Shown piece by piece: positions 1-8,859 of a DNA stretch of 17,450 nucleotides; position 1 is the first letter of the stretch; every line of letters starts with the position of its first letter. Position numbers and translations under genes: made by a program. The stretch comes from Mageeibacillus sp. UBA3708 (GTDB lineage: Bacteria > Bacillota > Clostridia > Saccharofermentanales > Saccharofermentanaceae): the NCBI GenBank assembly GCA_002371375.1, contig DFIB01000219.1, forward strand, positions 1 through 17,450, given 5' to 3'. Below the pieces are notes generated by a model. That model was given only the letters and a program-made list of their open reading frames with translations, did no database searches and had not been told where the DNA came from.

Positions 1-889
1 CCACCCTGGAAGAAGCGGGTCTCTCGGGAGTTACGGACTGACGAATTAATCTCGGTCTCTCCTGTGCGGCAGGTACTCCTGCTTCCGCAGCTGATCCCGG
101 TCTTGTCGCGGCTGCCAATCTCTCTGCCGGTCTCTCTGCCGGCCTCTCTGCGGCGGCAGCGGGCCTTGATGCAAACGGAGACTTAACAGCAGGTTCGAAG
201 GGAGATCTCTCGGGAGGAGCAGCAGTTGCTGATGATGCCGTGGAAGCAGGCCTCATAAGGCTCTCTCTGGCGATCCTTGCAGCTTCTTCCTGTGCACTGA
301 GCTCGGCTTCCTGCTGCAAATCCTTAGTGGACTCCTTCTGGGTATTCCTGATCATCAGATCGCAGATGCTCAGGACCTTAGTCATGAATACGGGATTCTG
401 TGTGGTTGTGTTCCAGTGGAAGACCTTGAATGAGGCATTCTTAAGATCAAATCTGATGACTCCGTCGTTCTCTCCGTCACAGTCTCTGAGCGATACGCCT
501 TCACAATCCTCAAAATAGACAGGGTTCTCATCGATAACGGCCATATGCTCATAGATCTTCAGGTGACTTCCGTTCGTGCCGACTATATCATAATAGCAGC
601 CGTCGATACCGGGATCGAATCTCGGTTCGGAGACAACCCAATTGCCGTTATCCATTGATGCCGTAAGATAGAAGGGGCCGAGGAACAGGTATTTGCTTGC
701 AAAATCGACGGCGCGCACATACATTGTGACACTGTAATAGCCGTCCTTCTCTTCAATGTTCATCGGCTGGTTCTGGTTGATGAGAACACCGGCCGGTCTG
801 TTGATGTTCGGAATGCATACGCGAAGTGCGTTCAAAGCTTCGATCATCAAAGTCTCGCGCTCTGCTGAATTGAGAGAATTAATATTCAT
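1..889 (-). CDS. Hypothetical protein with Pro/Glu/Arg-rich repetitive tail, C-terminus cut by window edge
   Basis: The frame is open for 296 codons from an ATG at 887-889 to the left edge, with no stop. An AAGGAGG ribosome binding site (complement of 897-903) lies 7 bases upstream and fixes the start. Residues 1 to about 190 look like a compact globular domain, with runs such as YYSVTMYVRAVDFASKYLFLG, VVSEPRFDPGIDGCYYDI and RFDLKNASFKVFHWN. A charged, probably helical stretch follows (TKDLQQEAELSAQEEAARIA). After that comes a disordered Ala/Pro/Arg/Glu segment with repeats such as AERPAERPAERL, QERPRL and TPERPA. I see no signal peptide or membrane segment, so it is probably cytoplasmic. I do not recognise the family. 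The unseen C-terminus may carry the informative domain. It has its own promoter-like sequence and is separated from putP by a terminator. Confidence 0.85.
   Translation of the reverse strand, partial: MNINSLNSAERETLMIEALNALRVCIPNINRPAGVLINQNQPMNIEEKDGYYSVTMYVRAVDFASKYLFLGPFYLTASMDNGNWVVSEPRFDPGIDGCYYDIVGTNGSHLKIYEHMAVIDENPVYFEDCEGVSLRDCDGENDGVIRFDLKNASFKVFHWNTTTQNPVFMTKVLSICDLMIRNTQKESTKDLQQEAELSAQEEAARIARESLMRPASTASSATAAPPERSPFEPAVKSPFASRPAAAAERPAERPAERLAAATRPGSAAEAGVPAAQERPRLIRQSVTPERPASSRV
121..153. repeat. Short tandem 12-bp repeat coding for AERP units
   Basis: A 12-base unit, TCTCTGCCGG followed by TC or CC, occurs at 121-132 and 133-144, with a partial third copy at 145-153. Because 12 is a multiple of 3, the repeat encodes consecutive Ala-Glu-Arg-Pro tetrapeptides on the minus strand. 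The copy number is likely to vary between strains without shifting the frame. Confidence 0.7.
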
Positions 890-948
890 TACGGATCCTC
901 CTTGTAATCTTTACGGTACGGATCAAAACAAAAACCCATCCATCGTCC

Positions 949-979
949 ATTGTAACACAAAAATTTGACAAATAGGCAA
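949..979 (-). promoter_or_regulatory. Probable promoter of the 1-889 gene
   Basis: Read on the minus strand, TACAAT (954-949) is preceded by TG plus one base, an extended -10 arrangement. A weak -35 candidate TTGCCT (979-974) sits 19 bases upstream. The region is strongly A+T-rich and lies 60 bases before the start codon. The -35 is poor, so the call rests mainly on the extended -10. Confidence 0.45.
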
Positions 980-1015
980 AAATTATTATTTATTAAGTCA
1001 TGCGCACATAAAAGA

Positions 1016-1043
1016 GGGTATCCCGTCCTGTAACGGGACACCC
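1016..1043 (-). terminator. Hairpin terminator behind putP
   Basis: An 11-base stem, GGGTATCCCGT at 1016-1026 against ACGGGACACCC at 1033-1043 with one imperfect pair and a 6-base loop, lies 23 bases past the putP stop. On the minus strand it is followed by the short T-rich run TCTTTT, so it suits an intrinsic terminator for putP. It also separates putP from the 1-889 gene. Confidence 0.65.
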
Positions 1044-1066
1044 CAGGTGTGATAAACAGTAAAGTC

Positions 1067-2632
1067 TTATGATCTCAGTGAAGCCTTGAACTTATCAAAT
1101 TCGTCTGTAACCTTCTTGTCAGGCGAACCGGTTATGAGACTTACGATGATAACCACGATGCATGCAACTGCGAACGCGGGAGCGAGCTCATAGATCTTGC
1201 CGAGATATTCGGATGTGGGGCCTATTACGAACTTCCAGATGAATACCATCGCGCCGCCGCTGATCATGCCGAACAAAACACCCCATTTGTTTGTTCTTCT
1301 CCAGAACATTCCGAGGATCATGACGGGCGCGAAAGCGGCACCGAATCCTGCCCATGCGAAGGACACGATCTTGAATACTGAAGAATCGGGATTCCATGCG
1401 ATGATGACGCCGATGACGCCGATGATCAGGAGAGTAACTCTGGCGAGTAATATGCCGGCCTTATCCGACAGCTTGATGCCGAATGTATTCTTGAGGATAT
1501 CCTCTGATACGGAAGAAGAAGCGGCCAGGAGCTGGGAGTCTGCAGTCGACATCGTGCTTGCCAGAATGCCTGCAAGTATTACACCTGCGATGATCGCGAA
1601 GAGAGCTCCGTTGGAGCTGATGATCTTGGCGATGGCTACAATAATGGTCTCACTCTTGTTGATATATTCTCCTTCGGCAGCGGGATCGGGTGTAACGAGT
1701 GCCTCAAGAGTTCCGGCTTTGGTCATGGCATTGCCGATGATGCCGATGAAGAGCGCCGCGCCCATTGCGATAACAACCCAGACAGAAGCAATGCGTCGTG
1801 ACAGCCTGAGTTTCTTGTGATCCTTGATAGCCATGAATCGCAGAAGGATATGGGGCATTCCGAAATACCCGAGACCCCATGACAGTGTCGAAATGGTGGT
1901 GAGGACACCATAGGAAGCGGATGTGCCGTCATTGGCATGTGTTGCAGTTATTGAGAAATATCCGCTGAGCGACTTCGCATTGTTCATGACTTCTCCGATG
2001 CCGCCTGCGCTTATGATGCCGAATGCAACTACAGCGACCAGAGCGATACTCATTACTATGCTCTGGATGAAGTCGGTCGTCGATGCGGCAAGGAATCCGC
2101 CAAGTGTAGTGTAAAGGACGATTACAATGGCACTGATTATCATGGCGGTGTGGTAATCAGCTCCGAACAGCGTGCCGAAAAGCTTGCCGCACGCAGCAAA
2201 TCCCGAGCCTGTGTACGGAATGAAGAAGATGAAAATAACGAGTGCGGCAAAGAACTTGATAATGTTCTTGTCGTCACCGAATCTCTTGGAGAAAAATCCG
2301 GGGATCGTGAATTCGCCGATCTGGCTCGAGTAGACACGGAGCCTCTTGGCTATGAACAGCCAGTTGAGATATGTTCCGACGGCAAGTCCGACTGCTGTCC
2401 AGAACGGGTCACACAGGCCTGTTGCATAAGCAAGTCCGGGCAAGCCCATAAGAAGCCAGGAACTCATGTCTGATGCCTCCGCACTCATTGCAGTGACGAA
2501 GGGACCGAGTTTTCTTCCGCCGAGGTAGAACTCGCTGGAACTACTCGACTTTGAGAACCTGAATCCGACTGCGATAACGACGATCAGATAGACCACTATC
2601 GTGGCAAGAATAATGATGTTTGCGGTATCCAT
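1067..2632 (-). CDS. putP: Sodium/proline symporter (SSF family)
   Basis: The 521-residue product is an integral membrane transporter of the sodium:solute symporter family that imports proline with Na+. It is close to the E. coli PutP length and numbering. The segment GASDMS-like AEASDMSSWLLMGLPG places Asp55 and Ser57 exactly where E. coli PutP has its Na+/proline-coupling D55 and S57. GYFGMPHILLRFMA, the ILASTMSTADSQLL helix and AWAGFGAAF are further family signatures. Hydrophobic segments run along the whole length, as expected for about 13 helices. I chose ATG 2632 because GAGGAG lies just upstream and the protein then starts like PutP. The frame stays open 80 codons further upstream, but that part crosses the promoter region and overlaps the divergent GH5 gene. 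It probably supplies proline as an osmolyte or nutrient. Confidence 0.93.
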   Translation of the reverse strand: MDTANIIILATIVVYLIVVIAVGFRFSKSSSSSEFYLGGRKLGPFVTAMSAEASDMSSWLLMGLPGLAYATGLCDPFWTAVGLAVGTYLNWLFIAKRLRVYSSQIGEFTIPGFFSKRFGDDKNIIKFFAALVIFIFFIPYTGSGFAACGKLFGTLFGADYHTAMIISAIVIVLYTTLGGFLAASTTDFIQSIVMSIALVAVVAFGIISAGGIGEVMNNAKSLSGYFSITATHANDGTSASYGVLTTISTLSWGLGYFGMPHILLRFMAIKDHKKLRLSRRIASVWVVIAMGAALFIGIIGNAMTKAGTLEALVTPDPAAEGEYINKSETIIVAIAKIISSNGALFAIIAGVILAGILASTMSTADSQLLAASSSVSEDILKNTFGIKLSDKAGILLARVTLLIIGVIGVIIAWNPDSSVFKIVSFAWAGFGAAFAPVMILGMFWRRTNKWGVLFGMISGGAMVFIWKFVIGPTSEYLGKIYELAPAFAVACIVVIIVSLITGSPDKKVTDEFDKFKASLRS

Positions 2633-2663
2633 AACAACTCCTCGTGATGCAAAACTGTTTTGT

Positions 2664-2671
2664 ATTATAAT
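2664..2671. promoter_or_regulatory. Overlapping divergent -10 boxes for putP and the GH5 gene
   Basis: The 61 bases between the two divergent start codons contain ATTATAAT. It reads TATAAT on the plus strand (2666-2671) and TATAAT on the minus strand (2669-2664). Each would start transcription a few bases before its gene's ribosome binding site, giving very short leaders (about 16 bases for GH5 and 25 for putP). No convincing -35 box is visible for either direction, so the assignment is tentative. Confidence 0.4.
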
Positions 2672-2693
2672 ATACGCAATCGGAGGACTGCAA

Positions 2694-4115
2694 ATGTTTG
2701 TTACAAAAAATTTAATAAATGTATCTGTATGTGCGGCGCTGGCATTAACGATGCTCCCGGCGGGGTATACTGCGGCAGATGAGGTGTTTGAGAGTGCCGA
2801 AGAGGCGGTAGGCAACATAGGGACAGGATGGAATCTCGGCAACACGCTGGACTCGTACGGCACATGGATCAATGCCTCTGCAGGTGATTACAAGGCTTAC
2901 GAGACGGCATGGGGCAATCCCGTTACGACAAAGGAAATGATCGGCAGCGTGAAAGCGCAGGGCTTCAATGCCATAAGAATACCCGTGACCTGGTCGCAGC
3001 ACATTGACGGGAAAGGCAAGGTCGATGCCGGATGGATGAACAGGGTAAAAGAGGTCGTGGATTACGCATATAACGACGGACTGTATGTGATCCTTAACGT
3101 CCACCACGATACGGGCGAGGGCGGCGGAGACAAGGTGTCCTGGATTTTTGCGGATAATTCAAATTACGATCAGAACAAAGAGAAGTTCAAGGGCCTGTGG
3201 ACACAGATAGCAGGTGAGTTCAAGGACTACGGCAGCAGACTCCTTTTTGAGGGGTATAACGAGATGCTCGACAAAGGAAACACCTGGAATGCCCCGGCCG
3301 ATCCTGCCTCGTACAAGGCGGTCAACGATTATGCGCAGCTGTTCGTTGATACGGTAAGAGAGACAGGTGGCAATAATTCCAGGCGTAATATCATCGTGAA
3401 CACATATGTATCATCTGTGGATCAGGCAGTGCTTGATAATTTCAAGATGCCTCAGGATCCATCGGCGGGGCACCTGATATGCGAAGTTCACTGTTACAGT
3501 CCGTGGGGCTTTACCGGGACGTCGCAGTCGGTTACGTGGACAGGCGTGCACAGTGATTTCGGGCAGGAAGACAAAAATGAGATCGATGACATAATGAACA
3601 GGCTCGAGGCTTTCGCGAAGAAGAACAATGTGCCTGTGATCATAGGTGAGTACGGAGCCGAGTTCAAGAATAACGTTGATCAGATCGCACAGTATGCGTC
3701 CTATTTTGTGGGAAAGGCATCTGATAAAGGCATCAAGTGTTTCTACTGGGACAACGGTGACTTCAAGACGGAAGGCGAAGGCGGATATGCGATATTCAAC
3801 AGGAAATCAATGGCATGGAAAGATCAGATCGTAAAGGCGATCGTATCTTCTTCCGGGACATCTGCCGCACCTGAGATAACTGAGGTTCCCGAGACATCAG
3901 AGACGACCGCGGAGTCTGAACCGACAGCGTCAACGGAACCGACAGCGGCAACGGAGCCGTCTTCGGCACAGACATCTGCAGCTCCCATTCCCGCACCGGA
4001 GAACGGTTCAGGAGGTTCTTTCCCGGCGGTTACTGTGCTTCTCATAGCCGATACCGTGCTTGTTGCTGCGGCCGTTGTGCTTGTGATGATATATAGAGCG
4101 AAGAAGAAATCTTGA
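2694..4115 (+). CDS. Secreted, membrane-anchored GH5 endoglucanase
   Basis: The product (473 residues) is a glycoside hydrolase family 5 enzyme, most likely an endo-beta-1,4-glucanase or related beta-glycanase acting at the outer cell surface. Start ATG 2694 follows GGAGG by 7 bases; the longer upstream frame overlaps putP. Residues 1-28 form a signal peptide ending near GYTAA. The catalytic domain spans about 35-385: GTGWNLGNTLDSYG (44-56), R95 in RIPVTW, H137-H138 in NVHHD, acid/base E190 in GYNE, HCYSP (266-270), nucleophile E319 in IGEYG, and W352 in YWDNG. A Ser/Thr/Glu/Pro linker (about 386-440) leads to one hydrophobic helix (about 444-466) and the basic tail YRAKKKS. This looks like a C-terminal membrane anchor rather than an LPXTG sorting signal. 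No carbohydrate-binding module or dockerin is present. Exact substrate specificity (cellulose, lichenan or mannan) cannot be read. Confidence 0.92.
   Translation: MFVTKNLINVSVCAALALTMLPAGYTAADEVFESAEEAVGNIGTGWNLGNTLDSYGTWINASAGDYKAYETAWGNPVTTKEMIGSVKAQGFNAIRIPVTWSQHIDGKGKVDAGWMNRVKEVVDYAYNDGLYVILNVHHDTGEGGGDKVSWIFADNSNYDQNKEKFKGLWTQIAGEFKDYGSRLLFEGYNEMLDKGNTWNAPADPASYKAVNDYAQLFVDTVRETGGNNSRRNIIVNTYVSSVDQAVLDNFKMPQDPSAGHLICEVHCYSPWGFTGTSQSVTWTGVHSDFGQEDKNEIDDIMNRLEAFAKKNNVPVIIGEYGAEFKNNVDQIAQYASYFVGKASDKGIKCFYWDNGDFKTEGEGGYAIFNRKSMAWKDQIVKAIVSSSGTSAAPEITEVPETSETTAESEPTASTEPTAATEPSSAQTSAAPIPAPENGSGGSFPAVTVLLIADTVLVAAAVVLVMIYRAKKKS
3918..3953 (+). repeat. 18-bp tandem repeat in the GH5 linker
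   Basis: Two nearly identical 18-base units (3918-3935 and 3936-3953) differ at one base and encode Glu-Pro-Thr-Ala-Ser/Ala-Thr in the linker between the catalytic domain and the membrane anchor. A partial third unit follows. Such in-frame repeats let linker length change without loss of function. Confidence 0.75.
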
Positions 4116-4149
4116 TATAAATTGTCCGTTCTTTTTGGAGAGATATTGC

Positions 4150-4155
4150 TATAAT
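4150..4155 (+). promoter_or_regulatory. -10 box of the pfl operon promoter
   Basis: A perfect TATAAT stands at 4150-4155. Transcription would start near 4161-4163, upstream of the GGGGGG ribosome binding site at 4175-4180. This excludes the ATG at 4158 as the start of the formate-lyase gene. No strong -35 is seen; the upstream stretch is T-rich. Confidence 0.5.
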
Positions 4156-4187
4156 TAATGGAACAGATAATTCCGGGGGGTGCTGAT

Positions 4188-6443
4188 ATGCTTGATAAAG
4201 CTCAATGGGAAGGGTTCAAGGGACGCAGATGGAAGATGGAGATCGACGTAAGAGACTTCATTATCAGTAATTTCACGCCTTATGACGGAGACGAATCATT
4301 CCTTGAAGGTCCCACCGAAGGAACGAATATCCTGTGGGGAAGACTTCAGGAGCTCCAGAAGGAGGAGCGCGCCAGAGGAGGCGTTCTCGATATGGAGACA
4401 GAGATCGTATCAGGTCTTACCTCATATGGTCCCGGATATATAGATAAGACGAAGAAGGATCTTGAGAAGGTTGTCGGACTTCAGACGGATATGCCCCTTA
4501 AGAGAGCTTTTATGCCCTACGGCGGCATCAAGATGGCTGAGCAGGCGTGCCGTCAGTACGGATACACACCCAGCGAGAAGCTTCATGATATTTTCACCCA
4601 GTATCACAAGACACATAACGATGCCGTATTTGATGTTTACTCCCCCGAGATGAAGCTTGCACGCCACAGCCACATCATTACCGGTCTGCCGGATACTTAC
4701 GGAAGAGGAAGGATCGTAGGCGATTACCGCCGCGTTGCCCTCTACGGCATTGACCACCTTATCGCGATGAAAGAGATAGACAAGAGCAAACTCGGCAGGT
4801 CCAGTATGCTCGAGAACGATATAAGGCTCAGGGAGGAGATCGCGGAGCAGATCAAGAGCCTCGAAGGCATGAAAGAGATGGCCAAGATCTACGGATTCGA
4901 TATCTCCGAGCCTGCAAAGGACGCAAGAGAGGCCGTACAGTGGCTGTATTTCGGTTATCTTGCAGCGATCAAGACCCAGAACGGCGCCGCCATGTCGGTA
5001 GGCCGCGTATCCACTTTCCTTGATATCTACATAGAGAGGGACCTCAAAGCCGGTAAGATCACCGAGGCGGAAGCGCAGGAGCTTATCGACCATTTTGTAA
5101 TGAAATGCAGGATGGTCAAGTTTGCCAGGATCCCCACATATAATTCTCTGTTCTCGGGAGACCCGGTATGGGCAACCCTGGAAGTCGGAGGAACTACATT
5201 CGACGGTCAGTCAATGGTCACGAAGAATGATTACAGATTCCTTCATACGCTCGAGAATATGGGCCCTTCGCCGGAACCTAATCTCACGGTGCTGTACACC
5301 TCGAGGCTGCCTGAGAATTTCAAGCGTTATGCTGCGAAGATATCGGTGCTCACATCATCCATCCAGTATGAGAATGATGATGTAATGAAGCCCGTGTGGG
5401 GCGATGATTATTCGATCTGCTGCTGTGTATCTGCGACGGAGACGGGCAAGCAGATGCAGTTCTTCGGAGCAAGAGTCAATCTCGCCAAGTGTCTCCTCTA
5501 CGCGATCAACGGCGGATGGGACATCTGGTATAACGTCCAGGTCGGTCCGAAGTTCAAGAGGATCAACGACGAATACCTTGATTATGACGATGTTATCGAG
5601 AAGTTCACGGCAATGATGAACTGGCTTGCATCGCTCTATGTCAATACGCTGAATGTCATTCACTACATGCACGATAAGTATTATTACGAGGCGGCCGAGA
5701 TGGCGCTGATAGATACCGACGTAAGAAGGACTTTTGCAACGGGTATCGCGGGATTCTCCCACGTAATCGATTCGCTGTCCGCAATCAAGTACGGCAAGAT
5801 CAGGGTTATCCGCAACGAAGAGGGATATGCCGTTGATTACGTTAATGAGGGCGGCGATTTCCCGAGATACGGCAATGATGACGACAGGGCCGATGATATC
5901 GGTCTGTGGCTCCTTGATACTTTCGTTACCATGATCAAGGGACGCAAGACATACCGTAACAGTGAGCCTACGATGTCCATATTGACTATCACGTCCAACG
6001 TCGTTTACGGCAAGTACACGAATGCGCTTCCTGACGGACGCAGGTCGGGGACGCCGCTGGCGCCGGGTGCCAATCCTTCATACGGGGCAGAGAAGAGCGG
6101 ACTCCTTGCTTCACTCAATTCGCTGGCTAAGATCCCTTACCACTGGGCTCTTGACGGTATCTCCAATACACAGACGATCAATCCCGAGGCACTTGGTCAT
6201 GACGATGAGGAGAGAACGCGCAATCTCGTTAACGTGCTCGACGGGTATTTCGATCAGGGCGCGCATCACCTCAACGTCAACGTGTTCGGCATCGACAAGC
6301 TCCGTGATTGTCAGGAGCATCCCGACAAGCCCGAATATGCGAACTTCACGATCCGTGTATCAGGCTATGCGGTCAAGTTCATATCTCTCACGAGAGAACA
6401 GCAGGACGACGTTATCGCAAGGACGTTCCACGACAGGCTGTGA
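4188..6443 (+). CDS. pflB: Pyruvate formate-lyase (formate C-acetyltransferase)
   Basis: This cytoplasmic glycyl-radical enzyme converts pyruvate and CoA to acetyl-CoA and formate in anaerobic mixed-acid fermentation. The 751 residues compare with 760 in E. coli PflB. The catalytic cysteine pair is C412-C413, in [20 protein letters not shown]. The radical-bearing residue is G726, in the C-terminal [31 protein letters not shown] and [16 protein letters not shown] are also characteristic of true Pfl rather than of glycerol or choline lyases. I chose ATG 4188 because it follows GGGGGG by 7 bases; the ATG 10 codons upstream touches the -10 box. An extra Cys (C411) precedes the catalytic pair where E. 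coli has Ala. The stop overlaps the activase start, as expected for a coupled pair. Confidence 0.97.
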   Translation: MLDKAQWEGFKGRRWKMEIDVRDFIISNFTPYDGDESFLEGPTEGTNILWGRLQELQKEERARGGVLDMETEIVSGLTSYGPGYIDKTKKDLEKVVGLQTDMPLKRAFMPYGGIKMAEQACRQYGYTPSEKLHDIFTQYHKTHNDAVFDVYSPEMKLARHSHIITGLPDTYGRGRIVGDYRRVALYGIDHLIAMKEIDKSKLGRSSMLENDIRLREEIAEQIKSLEGMKEMAKIYGFDISEPAKDAREAVQWLYFGYLAAIKTQNGAAMSVGRVSTFLDIYIERDLKAGKITEAEAQELIDHFVMKCRMVKFARIPTYNSLFSGDPVWATLEVGGTTFDGQSMVTKNDYRFLHTLENMGPSPEPNLTVLYTSRLPENFKRYAAKISVLTSSIQYENDDVMKPVWGDDYSICCCVSATETGKQMQFFGARVNLAKCLLYAINGGWDIWYNVQVGPKFKRINDEYLDYDDVIEKFTAMMNWLASLYVNTLNVIHYMHDKYYYEAAEMALIDTDVRRTFATGIAGFSHVIDSLSAIKYGKIRVIRNEEGYAVDYVNEGGDFPRYGNDDDRADDIGLWLLDTFVTMIKGRKTYRNSEPTMSILTITSNVVYGKYTNALPDGRRSGTPLAPGANPSYGAEKSGLLASLNSLAKIPYHWALDGISNTQTINPEALGHDDEERTRNLVNVLDGYFDQGAHHLNVNVFGIDKLRDCQEHPDKPEYANFTIRVSGYAVKFISLTREQQDDVIARTFHDRL

Positions 6444-7210
6444 GTATTACAGGTATAGTAAATTCCATTGAGAGCTTCGGGTCTGTTGACGGACCCGGAG
6501 TTCGTTTTATGTTATTTATGCAGGGGTGCAATATGCGCTGCAGGTACTGCCATAATCCCGAGACATGGGATAAGCAGGGCGGGTGTGACGCGATGCATCT
6601 TACGCCGCAGCAGGCATTTGACATGGCCGTAAGATACAAACCTTACTGGAAGGGCGGCGGCGGTGTCACTGTGTCCGGCGGTGAGGCAATGCTTCAGACC
6701 GGTTTTGTGACGGAGTTCTTTAAGATTTGCAGGCGTGAGGGTGTAAATACGGCGCTTGACACTTCAGGAAGCCCGTTCACGTATGATGAGCCGTTTTGCA
6801 GTATGTTCAGGGAGCTTTGCGGGGTTTGCGATCTGTTCATCCTGGACATCAAGCACATAGATGATGATGCTCACAAGGCACTGACCGGCCGATCCAACAG
6901 GAATATCCTCGACATGGCACGGTATCTGTCTGATAACGGTGCGAGGATGTGGATCCGCCACGTCCTGGTCCCGGGGCTGACAGATGATGAAGAGAGCCTT
7001 ACAAAACTGGGAGTATTTATCTCGTCGCTCAAAGGGGTTGACAGGGTGGAGATCCTTCCTTATCACTCCCTCGGCATCGCGAAATGGGATAAGCTCGGCC
7101 TTGAATACACTCTCCGCGATGTGAAGAGCCCCTCGGCGGAGGAGGTCAGACGGGCGGAAGAGCTCATCGGAGCGGCCCGGTACAAAGGTTATCTCGAAGA
7201 GAATTTGTAA
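6440..7210 (+). CDS. pflA: Pyruvate formate-lyase-activating enzyme (radical SAM)
   Basis: The 256-residue radical-SAM enzyme installs the glycyl radical on Pfl. The cluster motif CNMRCRYC (C30, C34, C37) binds a [4Fe-4S] cluster and S-adenosylmethionine. The N-terminal [20 protein letters not shown] and the [13 protein letters not shown] segment are typical of PflA, and the length matches the E. coli enzyme (246). The start is GTG 6440, whose last two bases are part of the Pfl stop codon (GTGA overlap). No strong ribosome binding site precedes it, so translation is probably coupled to pflB. An in-frame ATG at 6308 lies deep inside pflB and would add 44 unrelated residues, so I reject it. Confidence 0.95.
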   Translation: MSITGIVNSIESFGSVDGPGVRFMLFMQGCNMRCRYCHNPETWDKQGGCDAMHLTPQQAFDMAVRYKPYWKGGGGVTVSGGEAMLQTGFVTEFFKICRREGVNTALDTSGSPFTYDEPFCSMFRELCGVCDLFILDIKHIDDDAHKALTGRSNRNILDMARYLSDNGARMWIRHVLVPGLTDDEESLTKLGVFISSLKGVDRVEILPYHSLGIAKWDKLGLEYTLRDVKSPSAEEVRRAEELIGAARYKGYLEENL

Positions 7211-7233
7211 TATTTATAGAAGTCAATCTTTGC

Positions 7234-7239
7234 TACAAT
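7234..7239 (+). promoter_or_regulatory. Possible extended -10 promoter before the DUF1846 gene
   Basis: TACAAT at 7234-7239 is preceded by TGC, an extended -10 arrangement, in the 52-base gap between pflA and the next gene. Transcription from it would start near 7246, just upstream of the AGGAGG at 7247-7252. Readthrough from the pfl operon is equally possible, because no terminator separates them. Confidence 0.4.
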
Positions 7240-7262
7240 ATTCCGCAGGAGGAATCGGAGTT

Positions 7263-8747
7263 ATGTTTAAGATCGGTTTTGATAATGATAAATACGTATC
7301 ACTTCAGAGTGAGCACATCAGAGAGAGGATCGAGAAGTTCGGCGGCAAGCTCTACCTTGAGTTCGGCGGCAAGCTTTTTGACGATTACCACGCTTCGCGC
7401 GTACTGCCGGGGTTCCATCCCGACAGTAAGATCAGGATGCTCAAGGAACTCGCTGATGATGCGGAGATAGTAATTGCCATCAATGCCGATGCGATAGAGA
7501 AGAGCAAGAGGCGCGGCGACATTGGCATCACATATGACCAGGAAGTGTTAAGGCTCATCGATGCTTTCACGGAGTTCGGACTCTATGTGGGAAGCGTATG
7601 CATAACCCAGTTCACCGGTCAGTGTCTTGCAGAGAAGTTCGAGGCAAGGCTTAAGCAGCTCGGCATCAAGAGCTACCGTCATTACCCGATCGCCGGATAC
7701 CCTCTTGACATACCGTTGATCGTAAGCGAAGACGGTTACGGCAAGAACGATTATATAGAGACATCCCGTAAGCTGGTTGTCGTTACGGCTCCCGGACCCG
7801 GTTCGGGCAAGATGGCAACGTGCCTGTCCCAGCTCTATCACGAGAACAAGCGCGGCATCAAGGCGGGCTACGCAAAATTCGAGACATTCCCTATCTGGAG
7901 CATCCCGCTACAGCACCCAGTCAACGTCGCATATGAAGCGGCAACGGCTGACCTGGCAGATGTCAACATGATCGACCCGTTCCACCTGGAGGCTTACGGC
8001 AAGACAACAGTAAACTATAACCGCGATGTGGAAGTATTCCCCGTAGTAAATGCGATCTTTGACAAGATCTATGGAGAATCACCTTATAAGAGCCCTACCG
8101 ACATGGGCGTCAACATGGCAGGATTTGCAATAGTCGATGATGATGCATGCCGCGAGGCGTCCAAGATGGAGATAATACGCCGGTACTATCAGGCAAAGGT
8201 CGGAGTACGTCAGGGACTGTCCGACGGTTCGGATGTGGCTAAGATAGAGTTGCTGATGAATAAGGGCGGAATCGACCCGTCTGACAGAAGAGTCATCGGT
8301 GCGGCGCTTGTGCGCGCCGATCAGACTGACGGACCTGCCGTTGCTTTGGAGCTTCCGTCGGGGCAGGTTGTAACAGGTAAGACCACGGACCTGTTAGGTC
8401 CGGCTTCGGCGTGCCTGCTTAATGCACTCAAGGCACTTGCCGGGCTCAATCACGACATTCCGCTTATATCACCTAATGTTATCGAGCCTATCCAGGACCT
8501 GAAGATCAATCACATGGGCAACCGTAACCCGCGACTCCATACTGATGAAGTGCTGATCGCTCTGGCCATGTCGGCGGCGACCAATCCGACTGCTGAGCTG
8601 GCGATGCAACAGCTGGGTAATCTCGTTAATTCGGATGTTCACTCAACGACGATACTGTCAAGCGTAGATATGAATGTGTTCCACAAGCTCGGGATCAACG
8701 TTACATGTGAGCCGAATTATCAGACAAAGAAACTTTATCATAAGTAA
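7263..8747 (+). CDS. DUF1846 family protein
   Basis: The 494 residues match the full-length DUF1846 family, which is common in Bacillota and has no firmly established reaction. The family is recognisable from the N-terminal [20 protein letters not shown], from [24 protein letters not shown] and from the phosphate-loop-like [20 protein letters not shown] (Gly/Ser-rich loop at 178-183). Near the C-terminus [19 protein letters not shown] is also well conserved. It has no signal peptide or membrane segment, so it is cytoplasmic. ATG 7263 follows AGGAGG at 7247-7252. The earlier ATG at 7230 sits before the probable transcription start. It follows pflBA in the same direction and is closed by a terminator, so it may be read with the fermentation genes. 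A nucleotide-dependent role is only an inference from the loop. Confidence 0.88.
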   Translation: MFKIGFDNDKYVSLQSEHIRERIEKFGGKLYLEFGGKLFDDYHASRVLPGFHPDSKIRMLKELADDAEIVIAINADAIEKSKRRGDIGITYDQEVLRLIDAFTEFGLYVGSVCITQFTGQCLAEKFEARLKQLGIKSYRHYPIAGYPLDIPLIVSEDGYGKNDYIETSRKLVVVTAPGPGSGKMATCLSQLYHENKRGIKAGYAKFETFPIWSIPLQHPVNVAYEAATADLADVNMIDPFHLEAYGKTTVNYNRDVEVFPVVNAIFDKIYGESPYKSPTDMGVNMAGFAIVDDDACREASKMEIIRRYYQAKVGVRQGLSDGSDVAKIELLMNKGGIDPSDRRVIGAALVRADQTDGPAVALELPSGQVVTGKTTDLLGPASACLLNALKALAGLNHDIPLISPNVIEPIQDLKINHMGNRNPRLHTDEVLIALAMSAATNPTAELAMQQLGNLVNSDVHSTTILSSVDMNVFHKLGINVTCEPNYQTKKLYHK

Positions 8748-8749
8748 CC

Positions 8750-8776
8750 GCTTTCCCGGGGAGTCTCCGGGAAAGC
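8750..8776 (+). terminator. Strong hairpin terminator behind the DUF1846 gene
   Basis: A perfect 10-base stem, GCTTTCCCGG (8750-8759) and CCGGGAAAGC (8767-8776) with a 7-base loop, starts 3 bases past the stop codon. The following bases, ATATTATTATA, are A+T-rich but not a clean T run. It ends the pfl/DUF1846 transcription unit. Confidence 0.75.
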
Positions 8777-8808
8777 ATATTATTATACACCGGCAAGTGT
8801 TTCCAAAA

Positions 8809-8845
8809 ACTCCGAAATGATACGATTTATCGACATTTTCGGAGT
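8809..8845. repeat. Inverted repeat upstream of the nuclease-like gene
   Basis: ACTCCGAAATG (8809-8819) faces CATTTTCGGAGT (8834-8845), an 11-base complement with one bulged base and a 14-base loop. ATACGA in the loop can also pair with TCGTAT at 8849-8854, so two foldings compete. It lies between the DUF1846 terminator and the next promoter. Its role is unknown; it could be a second terminator or a protein-binding site. Confidence 0.5.
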
Positions 8846-8859
8846 ATTTCGTATTAAAT

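Noticed and set aside
240..968. Plus-strand frames at 240-518 and 756-968
   Set aside because: They overlap the long minus-strand gene with its own ribosome binding site and promoter, and look like shadows or chance frames.
890..1066. Small gene or RNA in the gap between putP and the left gene
   Set aside because: The gap is explained by a terminator hairpin and an A+T-rich promoter; no frame with a ribosome binding site is present.
2633..2872. 80-codon N-terminal extension of putP
   Set aside because: It would cross the divergent promoter and overlap the GH5 start, and PutP homology begins at the internal Met preceded by GAGGAG.
4158..4187. Upstream ATG for pflB
   Set aside because: It lies 2 bases after a perfect -10 box, before the expected transcription start, and has no ribosome binding site; ATG 4188 has one.
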